A DNA stretch of 64,000 nucleotides from Acanthochromis polyacanthus (taxonomy: Eukaryota; Chordata; Actinopteri; Pomacentridae): NCBI RefSeq assembly GCF_021347895.1, contig NC_067132.1, forward strand, positions 14,190,995-14,254,994. The letters run 5' to 3'. The position numbers were made by a program, and so were the translations under genes. The notes under the pieces were generated by a model. The model did no database searches. It was not told the origin of the DNA and worked only from the letters and a program-made list of their open reading frames with translations. Below, in pieces: positions 49,330 through 64,000 of this stretch. The stretch's first letter is position 1. Each line of letters begins with the position of its first letter.

Positions 49330-49610
49330 AACTCTGGTTACCGAGTGTGGCCATTCAAACTTTTATCTCAAACCTTCTTTATCTTCTTTTCATTAAGTTC
49401 TCAAGCACTAATAGCCCTGCGAGTCTCCGCCGGGGTAAGGATGATGTTCTGAATAATGAAAGCTCATTATTTCTCCACAGAATGCTTGTTAATTCAAATG
49501 ATGATATTAAAACTATAGTAGCCCTCAGCAGTCGGGTGATTTCTAGCATACTTTATCATGTATCAATATATACTCTGTTTGTCAAAACTGCCCCGAGCCT
49601 GGGCTGACAT
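49330..49610. promoter_or_regulatory. candidate conserved non-coding element
   Basis: A 280-base non-repetitive block: CATTAAGTTCTCAAGCAC, CTGAATAATGAAAGCTC, TTGTTAATTCAAATGATG and TTTATCATGTATCAAT. Base composition is even and there is no low-complexity sequence. It resembles ultra-conserved enhancer DNA; evidence is compositional. Confidence 0.35.
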
Positions 49611-51449
49611 TCTCCTCCCGAGGAGTGGAGTGCTTCAGCAGGCCTGCAATACTCTAAGGTGACAACTGGCAGAGTTTGTGCCTTTAGGAAAGTAGGGGGG
49701 GATGGAGGGATGAAGGCAGTGATGGGGAGACGGATGAAACTCAAAGAGCCGTCATTGTGCTCCCATGTCTATTCGACATTTTTCCATCATGCACACACGA
49801 ATACCCAGCTCCCCCCTCGTCGCACACACACTCATGCACGAATACACTCACATCTGTCATCCTCATCTGTCTTGCCTGATGTGTGCACATGTGAGCAGAC
49901 ATTTGCTCATATTCACGCAAGTTCATACGAAAACACACACAAGCGCGCATGCACATTCACATGCACATGAACACCCGTGGCCATTAACCTTTAAACATAC
50001 CACTTCAGTATTTTATCCTCAAGACATGAGTTATGCCCAAGGATGTTGGTCTAATAATTATGAATGAATTTTGCTATCTTTTTTTTTTTTTTTTTTTTTA
50101 AGATTCACCATAATTCCTGTGTCATGGACAGTATCCACATCATTTAGTGCAGCTGTTACAGTTTGTTAGATTTGTTGGTTTTTGCTGCTAATTCGCTGTC
50201 AGAATAGGTATTTATGTGTAAGTGCAGGGATTGCAAAAAGAATTTGAAAAAATACAAACTGGGAACTACTTCCATTATCTTTCTGTAGTGTGGTCTTACT
50301 GCTTTGTGATTTGAAACTAACCAAATTTGGCACTCTAGATACTTAATGTGGGATTACTGGAATACATGGTAAAGAAGGACAGATGCTGGCACATCTACAA
50401 GTCAGTCTAAAACAGAATATACGTCCCTTGCTCCACTTTTCCCAATAGTGTTTACTGTCGCTACATTATCACTCTGTCTTTGTAGATGGTCTGTGTTTTC
50501 AGGAAACCCAATACGTGATAACACACATTCAAATAAGATGAAAAAAACATTTAAAAAATGAATGAGTCAAGTGTTGAAATTCCACCGAGGATCTCTCTGC
50601 TCTAAATATATCCGTCTTATTCCATTACCTGAAGCGCAGCATTTATGCTTTGGCATCTCCTAAAAAAATGCCAGTGGTTCTTTGCTTGAAATGCATATCT
50701 GGGGGGTGAATGTGATGACAATATGTTTCAAATAGTGCGGAGGGCATATTTATTTTGAGTTCCTCGAGAGAACAAAACCAGAGAAAAAGGAGGAGAGCGG
50801 AGAATTCAGAAAAGCCTTAGGTGCCGTAGATGACACACTTTGATAGGTGTGCTCCTGGACACGCCTTGTTAACACTGGGCCAGATGCAGGCAAAATAATA
50901 TATCGTCTGTATTATGTGTTTGTGCATGCATTGTGTTTGTGTGAAGATATATCCTTTGCAAATGCATGTGTGTGCCACCCTATTTGTGGCCATGTTCCTT
51001 TAGGACAGACCTGGCATATGAGAGGGAGAGTTACGAGTCACAGAGCCCGGCTGTCATACGCAAAAACACAACATAACAACAAGCCACACAGGCCGGACTG
51101 GTTGGTTTACTCTGCTGTAACTTACACTACTCCCCCCAGCCGATCCAACCCGATTATCTGTAAGCTTTGCTCCAGGCATCAGGTTTCATAATGGAGAGCC
51201 TCCAGCACAGTGTCACTAAGCCACAGGCCTGCAGGGCCCTGAGTGGTATACACATCTACAGCGCTCATTTATGGTAATATATGAATACATACATGTTCTC
51301 TGGAGCTAAAATCTACCTGCAAGTGGAAGGAAAGGAATAGAGCAAGGGAAAATCCTTTTCTGCATGATTCTTTTATCCCTCGATGTGGCGTGCCGTCATT
51401 GGAGGATGGATGTGAGAAAGAGCAGGTGGAGACGTGGGAGTGGGCAAAG
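49611..51449. other. non-coding stretch with degenerate CA-rich patch and a T21 run
   Basis: A broken CA-rich patch covers about 49785-49975 and a T run covers 50079-50099. No exon is supported. Confidence 0.35.
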
Positions 51450-51469
51450 AGGTCAAAGGTCGGGGGTCA
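51450..51469 (+). promoter_or_regulatory. triple nuclear-receptor half-site, each spaced by one base
   Basis: AGGTCA (51450-51455), AGGTCG (51457-51462) and GGGTCA (51464-51469) lie in direct repeat with exactly one base between neighbours, giving two overlapping DR1 elements. DR1 is bound by HNF4, COUP-TF, RXR and PPAR-RXR. Three hexamers in register is unusual for chance, but no promoter is seen nearby. Confidence 0.45.
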
Positions 51470-54557
<3,088 letters not shown>

Positions 54558-54782
54558 ATACTCTGCCGTTCAAAAGTTTGAGGTCACTTAGAAATGTCCT
54601 TATTTTTGAAAGAATTTTTTATTTTTTTTTTTAATGAAGACAACATTAAATCAATCGGAAATACAGTTTAGACATTGTTAATGTGGTAAATGACTATTCT
54701 TTCTGGAAACGGCTGTTTTTTTATTGGAATATCTGCATGGGGTACAGAGGAACATTTCCAACAACCATCACTCCTGTGATAA
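54558..54782. mobile_element. Tc1/mariner-like transposon fragment
   Basis: The start CTGCCGTTCAAAAGTTTGAG and GTCACTTAGAAATGTCCTTA, then GGAAATACAGTTTAGACATT, GACTATTCTTTCTGGAAACG and GGGGTACAGAGGAACATTTC, follow the outer part of a Tc1-family element I recall as very common in fish. The transposase coding region and other end are missing, and a TA dinucleotide precedes the terminus as expected for this superfamily. An inactive, truncated copy. Confidence 0.65.
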
Positions 54783-57155
54783 AAGTATAAATAATACAAA
54801 ATGCATGGCCCTGCCTGACATATGACCCAATCCTAGCATGTCTCCTAGAAATTGTGTTTATACTAATTACTTTACCCTATTTCAAATTAGGACAAAACCT
54901 ACTGCCGGAATTATATGCACTTGCATATAATTTTTTGACAGGAAACTTTTTTTGTATAGTCAGAAGTGCCCTTTTTGTACCACATGCCCAACACAAGTTG
55001 TAGTGAGGGTGGTTGAGGGGGATGTTGGCCACAAAAAGAGCAAGGCGTCAACTGAAAAAACTAGGACCATTGTGCCATTATTTCCATTTGTGGTTAGATT
55101 TAGGCAAAAAAAAAAAAAACCTCTTTGGCTGAAGTTAAGGAAAGACTGTAGTTTCAATAAAATATTTTTAACCTTAAACAACTGCTACGAGTATGTCAAC
55201 ATAAGTCTAATAATGCTTCAGTTGCCACTTGGGCAGATAGTATTGTAAGACATTGTAGGGAAACTAATTTAATTTTACTCAAATGTTCAATATCACAATT
55301 TTGCAACTTGATAGATTTTTTGATTATGTTGATAAAAATAAAAAACAAATAAGATTGATCTGTCAAACGTTATGTGTAAGTGTGTAGCAGAGGCAAATAT
55401 ATTATATTTGCAATGCATTCACACTCATATCAAAAAAGAATTTTATGCTTTTCTCAATTTTAGAAATTCATTAAATACAATCTCAAATCAACTCAGTTGC
55501 ATAAATCACGACCTCGTTATTCTGATTCAGTTTTCTAGTCAGCACTGGAAAATGGTATGTGCTTTTTTATGCAGCGTGCTAAACTGTATGCAGTCATTAA
55601 GGGGGCTTATGTGTACACAGGTAAGGGCTGAACCGGCTTTTTTAGGTTCAGTACCCACTCCTGCCACACCCACAGCCTAATATACTGTAAAGGTATATGA
55701 GGCGAATAAGTGCAGTCTTGAATAAGTAAAACTCCATTTCAGTACTCTGCTCTATTATTAATACCGAGCAGGCTGATCTTTGATTAAGCTACTCAAGTGT
55801 TCTTCCTGTGTGGGATTTTGATTAAGACTGGGCTGTGTCTTGGAGCAGAAGAAAATGGCGGCTCCTTCCTCTCTATTTGACTTGTACTTTCTCCATTTCT
55901 GTTGGGCATTTGTGCGTTTGAATTTCTCCCACAGATCACAAAGTCCGTATCGAACTGCTGTCTCTCTTTGTCGTCTTCACTCACGTTTTCCTGAAGTGAC
56001 AGTGAATCAAGATGATCACACACACACATATATATATATTATGCAAAGCGCAACCATCCATCATTTGTCACCTGTCACATTAAGAATTCCACTTAAACAA
56101 AAAAAAACCATGAACTACAAAAAAATCCCACGTTTTGGCACGTCAGTCACTAAATTTTGAATCTTTTGAAGTACGCTGAGCCCATCTTCCACTCTATTTG
56201 TCAATTCTTTCTGGTATGCATTTTAATTTTGAAGTGACAGGTTAATGGATACTATTACATAACTGAACTGGTGTAGCATGTTTTGTGTCACATTCAGACA
56301 AAGAGATGGCCAGTGAAGGGCTTGTTGCGTGCCACGATCACTGAACTAAAGTCACCTGTCACTCTGCGATGTGTTCACGGGCCTCCTGCAAACTCTGCAC
56401 CTTCAAAGAAGTTGTAGATTTCTTTTAAAGATCCTAAGATGTTACAAAAGCAAACAATGTGTGTCAGTTGTTTAACTGGAAAACCGAAACTCTAAGGCAA
56501 ACACTTCAGTTTGTCATCAAGCAGGCGAGTGAAAGATTGCTAAAAAAGATAAGTTCAAACAACATATGCACCAAAGAAAGAACTGTGTAATTAACAAAAC
56601 AACTTAACTGTCCTCTCTTCAACAGGAAAAAGAAACAGCAAGCAGAATGCTACTTAAATGCTACTAATTATAGTCCAAAAAATGCAGGAAGTTCATATTT
56701 TTGGAATGATTGTAGGACTGTGAAAAGAATCACATTGTTAAGAATTCCCAAATGTGAACATAAACACTGAGTATAAGGAAACAAATGAATAATGCATGCA
56801 TCTTCCTCAATAGAAACTCACAATTACTCATGGTCAAAACTAGAATACAAAAAAAAACAACGGATAATATACGGATTAATCTTCCCCGGATAATTCAAAA
56901 TCCAAACATCAGTGCATACATGCCTACCAGGAGGTCACTGATCTTTAAATGTTGGTGCAGAAGATGCAGAAAACATTGCAGTGTGCATGTGTCTCATGTT
57001 TGTGTTTAGAAAGCAAGAGTAACAAGGAGTGACTGAGCACAGAGGGAAACTTCTTCAGCTGTGATGTCACGGTTTCTCGACGTTCATCGTTGCATCTCTT
57101 GTCAATTTGAATGGCCTGTTTGCTGCACTGAGCCACCCGATCAATCCCCCCTCAT
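54783..57155. other. non-coding stretch, nothing recognised
   Basis: AT-rich with an A13 run near 55108 and a short (CA)(TA) stretch at 56018-56040. Open frames are unsupported. Confidence 0.35.
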
Positions 57156-57159
57156 GCAT

Positions 57160-57655
57160 TACATGCAATGTACACACGTGTACACACACACGACACGGAA
57201 GCACAGCCGGCGAGAGATGCCAGTTGTCTTCCAAAGTCGTTTTTCTTTTCCTCGAGGTGCTTTGAGCAACATTTCGGTGTGCTCCCGTTCTATCCGTTCG
57301 CACCCGGTTCTTCCCATGATCCTTTTATGAACACCTCCTCATGCAAAGCTTTCTTCTCCACTTGGGGCTACTTCTGTTCCATTATGCATGGTGGCGGGAT
57401 TAAAACTGTAGACGCGATGGCTTCCCCCTTTCAGTGTCACGTGCAGGCACCAGGCGGCCAATGGTGTGCGAGCGCGGCACGCAACAGGGCGCCCCGCTTG
57501 GCCACCCACACATCTAGGGGAGTGGGGTGTATGTGTGAGGAGCACGGTATCAAACGGGGAACATCTGTGGCCACTGGGCTGTGGAGACCGGGGACAATGG
57601 TGGCCCCGGGGCAGCCGCAGAGCCCTGGACCGTGCCGCAAAGGCTAGACACAGGC
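57160..57655. promoter_or_regulatory. CpG-rich block, possible CpG island
   Basis: This 500-base block is clearly richer in G+C and CpG than anything else in the window, with CGCGATGG, GCGAGCGCGGCACGC, GGGCGCCCCGC and GGGGCAGCCGC words and a CCAAT-type GGCCAATGG. Open frames run through it on both strands but none has a recognisable domain. It could be a promoter for an unseen transcript, or an old GC-rich repeat. It is bounded on the right by a CA array. Confidence 0.35.
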
Positions 57656-57670
57656 TAGGGAGCCAACCAT

Positions 57671-58437
<767 letters not shown>

Positions 58438-58529
<92 letters not shown>
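58438..58529. repeat. (CA)n microsatellite, ~92 bp
   Basis: Perfect AC repeats, followed by a broken CA-rich zone to about 58740. Confidence 0.97.
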
Positions 58530-58531
<2 letters not shown>

Positions 58532-58744
58532 CACATATGAATGCTGTGACGCACACACAAAAACAGTCACACACCATTTGAATAACATATTCCACAGCTG
58601 CTGCAGCTCTCAATGGCCTCCCATGTGGCTTTTGTGTGTTGACATGTGTGAAAAGTGTGGGCATGGAAACAGACACAGATGCACATGGACGCAGACACAC
58701 TCACGTATACACACACACACATACACACAAACACACACGCATGC

Positions 58745-61700
58745 AGCTGATCTGCTTATGTGCTGTGATGTCACCTTGTAGAAAAAGCCTGCTCCACCCT
58801 GTCATGTTGTGGTATCCCATGTCTGCAATCAAATGCCCACTGACATGAAATATGACATGAGGGAAGTGTGTGTGTTAGTGTGTGTATGTGCGGACCCAGG
58901 TGCATAGAACTCCCCATTAGGGATCTGTAGGCGGGTGGTTCTCCATCTCACTATACCAGGTCCCTAGTGTGTATCCACATACATGCACACACCTGCGTAG
59001 CACTAGCGGAAGCTGAAGTTGTGTCATGAGTGACAGTGGAGTCCTTTCTGCATTATACAGAAATGCTACATTCCTAAAACTTCCAGCAACTGAGGGGGGA
59101 AAGTTTCTTTCTCCCCCCCCTTCGGTGCCGACGTTCTGCATCTTTGCATCAGAATAGAGATTCCACAGTTTTTCAGGGTTATTTAGAGTTATTAAAAAAC
59201 CCAGCTATAAGTTTGCAGGCGATCATTTTTCTAGAAGTCTGTCATTCAGCAGTGGATCTTATATATGCAGCCTTAAAATGATTATCTTTCAATATGTCAC
59301 CTAAAGACATTTGTGCTATCAATCATTTCGCAAGCGTAGATGTCTTGCTTTTCAGATAGCGACGACCAAACCGTGGAAGTATAGCGCTCCCCAAGATATA
59401 GCACGTTACACTTTCACCGTCTCGTAATTCACCTCTGTGTGTCGTCTCGCTTTTCTCACGCTTTTAATGAGTGAATCCTCTCACCACGCTGAGCCATGTG
59501 CTATTATTAGCCCTATACCACTGCAGTTTGACAGGATGATTCATTTCACTGGGAGACAACAACACTGTCAACAAGTCATTTATTTGCACATCCTGTTTGA
59601 GTTTTAGATTTCATGCTCAGTCCCTGATCACAAAGACATACAAACACACACACCTAGTCAGAGATGCACGGATATGTTTTTTTATATTCATGTGAGACAC
59701 ACCCTTCTCACACAAACAGCGCAGTCATTCAGAGAGATTTTGACAAGTGATTTTCTTCCTGTATCAACTGGCCTCTGGATAGGAATAATCATGCAAGATA
59801 ACCCTGGGAAGGTAACCCTGGGTAATGACAGATGGGAGACAGAGTTCATTGCTGGTCAGAAAAGACAAAACTAAATCATTAAAGACTGGATAATTGCAAG
59901 CCATTATGTAGGCTGATTCAGGATCTTTGATTTTGTGTTATTATTTGTTTTCCAATCATGAACTGGGCAATTCACAACATTCACATGTAGCAACTGACGA
60001 AAACTGTATAATGGGCATTACAAAACCACAATAGTACTTTAGAGAAAATGTGGAGAACTCTTGATTTTTGGAACTCTACTGGATTGCAAATGTTGCTTTC
60101 TTTAATTCAGTTAAAGAAATAATACACTTTTGTGGGAAATCCTGCACACTCCATTTACTGAGCACACTTTTTCATGTTTTAACATAAAATAAAAACTTTT
60201 CAAGACATATTTATGAAAACAGACGTGTCAGGTGTCAGCAGTGGTGTCTCCCACAGCAGCATCTGACTGAGTGCAGCACACCAGAGATCTGTAAACCCTA
60301 TGAACTTTCTTACAAGACATTCTCCTTCTTTTGTCAACATCCCTACATAGCACAGGTTATGTAATTTAAGAAAACTGTCTTTTTTGCAGTCATGCAAAAG
60401 TACATTTTTTTCCTCAGGTCCAGCTGCACATGACATAATTGTTTAAGTTCCCAGCAAAGAGTTATCCTGTAAACTCAGCACTGCATGTGTTACATACATA
60501 GTAGGGTCAATATATAACTGCGGGACTTTTTGTTTTTTGACAGGTATCATAGTTGACATTTTTGCTGTTTTCAAGTCTAAAATCAACATGGCCGCCTATA
60601 ACCAAACACCACATGGTATTTTTAGAGAAAGATTCTTCTAAAATATTATATATACAATTGAGTAAAATTAAAATTGAAAGTTAATTATAAAGATATTGTG
60701 ATAAATCTGTTGACATGCCATAAATCCACACTTGTCACACACTACTTTATATTAAATAACTCAGAAAGCCTTGGAGTCTTTCAGTCTTTTCTTCAGGAGG
60801 AAATGACATCATGTGGAGCAGGTCATGTGATCTGGAATTAACACACTTCCTTGAGAGGTGTTTTTGTAATGGCTAACTTAATTAAATGTAATTTCTCGTA
60901 AACAAATACAATTTGTTCTTTTCCATATAAAATTTGATATATTGCGGAAAAGAAATATCTGACATGATTATCTCAACTTAATAAAAACAACACAATCAAA
61001 ACAATTTTTGAATAAGCTCATTTTATTTTTGTTTAGCCAGTAAGACAATGGTTGTTATTAAATTCAGTGGTTATTTAGTTGATATTTTAGTAATATCAAG
61101 TCATTTTTTTGTTAAAAAGTGATCGCTTCCATAATAAATAATTATGGAATTTGTATAGACATGATCATCATGGACACCAAAAAACATTATTTATTTATTT
61201 TTAATGAAAATGTATGCAAGATATATCCCATGGACTTCAAAAATTCCTCAATTATATATCGATCCATTATTGTAGCATGTAGCCAATATGCTAAGTTTGA
61301 AATCTTGGCATGTTACATCCATAGTTCTGCAGAGTTTCATTTTGCAGCGTTTTGCTTTGCAAGTATGGCCAAAAAGGAAAAAAGTCTATAAGGTATGTAA
61401 TGGGGTTGCTGATAGGGGAAAAAAAACAATGTATAATTTATTAAGTCATTCACATCAGAAAGGAAATATGGGGCCTCTGGAAAAAGCTTGCTGCTACTGT
61501 ATAGTAAATAACACACTGAGTGTGGACGAGAATTGCCATTTCATTTAACCAAGGTCTAGAGCTGATTGACATTTGACCAATGCTATGTCTCTTTTTCCTT
61601 GTCCCCACATTAATCCCAATTCCTTGAACAAAATGCAATTCGGATCTGTTCATTTATGCTGTCATTCAGCGTGCAGCACCAATAGTTTATAGATTTGAAA

Positions 61701-61820
61701 TATAACAACAACAAAATGTCATTTTACTGCTTTTTCTTTGAGATCTTATAATACGTGCCTCACCTGGAGAGTGACAGACGGTGATGGATCGACTTACAGA
61801 CGCACGCACACACAAACATG
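58745..61820. other. 3-kb AT-rich non-coding stretch, nothing recognised
   Basis: Very AT-rich between about 59900 and 61700. No exon, repeat family or regulatory cluster that I can support. Confidence 0.35.
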
Positions 61821-61827
61821 CACACAC

Positions 61828-61945
61828 ATGGAGGGAGAACAACTTCGGGAGAGACAAGGAGAGAGGGCAAAGGGGTGTAAATGGAGAGAGAAAGAGGGAG
61901 AAAGGAGAGGGAGAGAGGGAGGGATGGAAAGAGAGAATTGAGTGA
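61828..61945. repeat. purine-rich (GA/GGGA) tract
   Basis: About 118 bases dominated by GAGAGAGG, GGAGAAAGG and GGGAGGGA on the plus strand. Such tracts can adopt triplex structure; the open frame through it is an artefact. Confidence 0.8.
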
Positions 61946-63055
61946 GAGGGGTTTGATATTTCTGTGGCCGTACACTTGTAAGCTCAAGCAGTTTCTTCCC
62001 TCCAAGGGACAGGGTCCGTTAAGTAGCTCTCCAGTGCCTACAGTTTAGAAAAGGACCCAGGCAATACTGGACTAATTTAATCAAAGGTTACAGGCCCAGC
62101 ATAGAAACACAATATTATGGCGATTGTACAGAAAAAGGAAGGTGGGGGGATGTGTCATTTCACCAGGCGAGGCTTAGACCTGCTACTTTATCTCAACAGT
62201 GTGAAGGCTAAGTCCCCCAACAGTCTCCAACTGCTGGCACGAACACACATTTCCATTTTAGCTAGCGGGCCAGCTAGAGAGGCTGATATCGTTTGACTGG
62301 CTGGCCAGCAAGATGACTGACTGACTGCCATGGCCAGAAGATTGCAAGGTTGTCCGTCTTTATAAACTGTATTAAAGCATTTAATAGAAGTTTCAGAATA
62401 TAAATAGCGTTTTTTTGTTTGGCCAAAAATTTGCCTATGAACTTATTTTATGAGTGACATAAGTACATACTTACTCAGCGCAATTTAAAGAAATATCAAA
62501 TATGAATCTTGGTCCAGAACAGATTTATTATCATGATAAGATGTTGCATTAGCGAAATGCTAACAGCTTTTTCATAGTTGCTAAATACTTCATTGTTCAC
62601 TTTGAGTTACAGAGTGAGTCTTTAGCAGCTGTGTGAATACTGGCAGCATTGAGACAGATTGTAATCTGTTTAGCCCCGCTCACTGGCCATGTCACTGTAT
62701 AATAAACTGTCATAGGTGTCAATGTTTCACCCCAAGGGACGTGTGCGTGTCTTTATGCATGTGTGCATACGAGCACCTTCCTTTCTACCCCCTGAGTGTT
62801 TTCTTTCTGTGTGTGATCACAGCTTCCTATGTCTGTGTGTTCATGGTGTATTGAATGGATTTTACAACAGCACAGTGTAAGCAACACACACATACAATAA
62901 ATACAGAATATACTGGATTCCCAATAGACAAAATGTTAGTCTGAATGTGGCACAGATTATGCCTGGACTTAAATATCCACAGGCCCCACATTGCGATGAC
63001 ATCCCCAGCATGCTTACAACTATAATTTACACAAAGCTCTGCTTATAGTACCAAA
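61946..63055. other. non-coding stretch, nothing recognised
   Basis: AT-rich sequence without features that I can support. Confidence 0.35.
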
Positions 63056-63270
63056 TATTAAGCAGATCAGCCTTGATTCTAAATCATAAATCCCATAAGT
63101 GACCCTTGTTTTGTATTAGAGCCAACGCTGGATCCCCACGCAGAATTATTACAATTGGTCTATTATGAGATTAGACCTAATGCGCGCTCCATCCCAGCAC
63201 ACACATCAAGCTATAAATACCCCTCGATTAAAACCCAACGTAATATGTCGCTAATCATTGTGCATGCAGG
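63056..63270. promoter_or_regulatory. candidate conserved non-coding element
   Basis: Non-repetitive block with CAGAATTATTACAATTGG, GAGATTAGACCTAATG, AAGCTATAAATACCCC and GTCGCTAATCATTGTGC. The TATAAATA could also be read as a TATA box, but no initiator or CpG context supports a promoter. Confidence 0.3.
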
Positions 63271-64000
63271 GAATGTAACTGAATAGTAAACAAATGGGGT
63301 ATATTTAGGCTGTGTTTCGTCATTTCAGCCATGCACCAAACAGTGTTGGCTCCTGTGGAGAGAGACAGGGCGAGATAATCTAGTAAATGTTTATGTGTGA
63401 GAAGGATTGTGTGGAAAAAAATGTCCAAAGACGCTAGTGTGGCATTACAGAAATGCAAAACTGGACAATCTGAACATGTGAGAAGCTTACACGTAGACTG
63501 TAAAACTTAATTAAATGGCTGAGATGTGAATGACCAGCGCTGTGGTCTTGCTTGACGGCGATGGGGGCGGCTGGGTGGAGGTGGAGGTGGAGGTGGGGGA
63601 CTGGTGTCAGGGCTTGAGTCTATCAAAAAGAAATCAGCTCGCCAGCTCTCTGGGTGCAGAAAGGCGCATCTCGTCGGCTTTCACGGACCAAGATTGCTTT
63701 CACCTGCATTCCCCGGGGCGACGTGCAAAACACAGGCCTCAGCCGGCCTGCTAGTCACACACACACTCACGCATGGACACACACACATTTAAACGCAAGA
63801 AACACACACACACACATTCCCTCTATCTTTCATGCCTGACTACAATAGAATCGTATTAACTCGCTCCATGCGTTCCCAAACATACAGCGTTATGTGGGAA
63901 CGTCGGACGGTGCAGAAAATCACAATTACGAGCGCATACATTTAGAGCGCCTTTGTTCCTGTCCTGCTTGAATTTGCAAGTGTGTGCAAGTGTGTGTGTG
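63271..64000. other. right end of window: GC-richer patch, short GGAGGT repeat, CA patches
   Basis: A (GGAGGT)n run lies at about 63575-63598 within a GC-richer stretch (63520-63740) that has CpG words such as CATCTCGTCGG and CCCCGGGGCGACG. A CA-rich patch follows (63755-63815). No coding exon can be supported. Confidence 0.35.

Overview
The window reads as vertebrate nuclear DNA, most likely from a ray-finned (teleost) fish. The signs are many long uninterrupted (CA/GT)n arrays, a tRNA-derived SINE with the (GGAT)n tail common in fish, a Tc1/mariner remnant, short-terminal-repeat DNA elements, AT-rich sequence with few CpGs, and no long open frames or bacterial gene organisation. Almost all of it is non-coding.

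The only protein-coding signal I can defend is a chain of four short exons on the minus strand, read from right to left: about 18454-18385, 5388-5312, 785-719 and 342-235. Each has plausible splice sites and their codon phases join without a break. The predicted peptide starts at a methionine in the 18.4-kb exon and continues past the left edge of the window. It is polar and has a Lys/Gln-rich stretch and an ENPAFD motif. I do not recognise the protein and give no name. The introns inside the window are about 13 kb, 4.5 kb and 0.4 kb. The roughly 45 kb to the right of 18.46 kb holds no exon I can support, so it is either a long upstream intron or the 5' flank of this gene.

Layout. 1-5.4 kb: three exons and AT-rich introns. 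6.7-8.2 kb: two adjacent non-autonomous elements, a 592-bp MITE with ~108-bp inverted ends and a 509-bp element with a tRNA-like core, each with its own target-site duplication. 8.2-18.5 kb: AT-rich DNA with a full-length SINE, a 5'-truncated SINE copy and blocks that resemble conserved non-coding regulatory DNA. 18.5-27.9 kb: quiet AT-rich sequence. 27.9-58.5 kb: all of the long CA/GT arrays (thirteen), an inverted pair of one repeat family (32.1 and 40.7 kb), a LINE reverse-transcriptase fossil (47.7 kb), a triple nuclear-receptor half-site (51.45 kb), a Tc1 remnant (54.6 kb) and a CpG-rich block (57.2-57.65 kb). 58.5-64 kb: mostly featureless, with a purine-rich tract and one enhancer-like block.

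I found no complete gene, rRNA, functional tRNA, CRISPR array or viral gene. The items most worth following are the unidentified four-exon gene start, the two adjacent transposon-like elements, and the clustered regulatory motifs.
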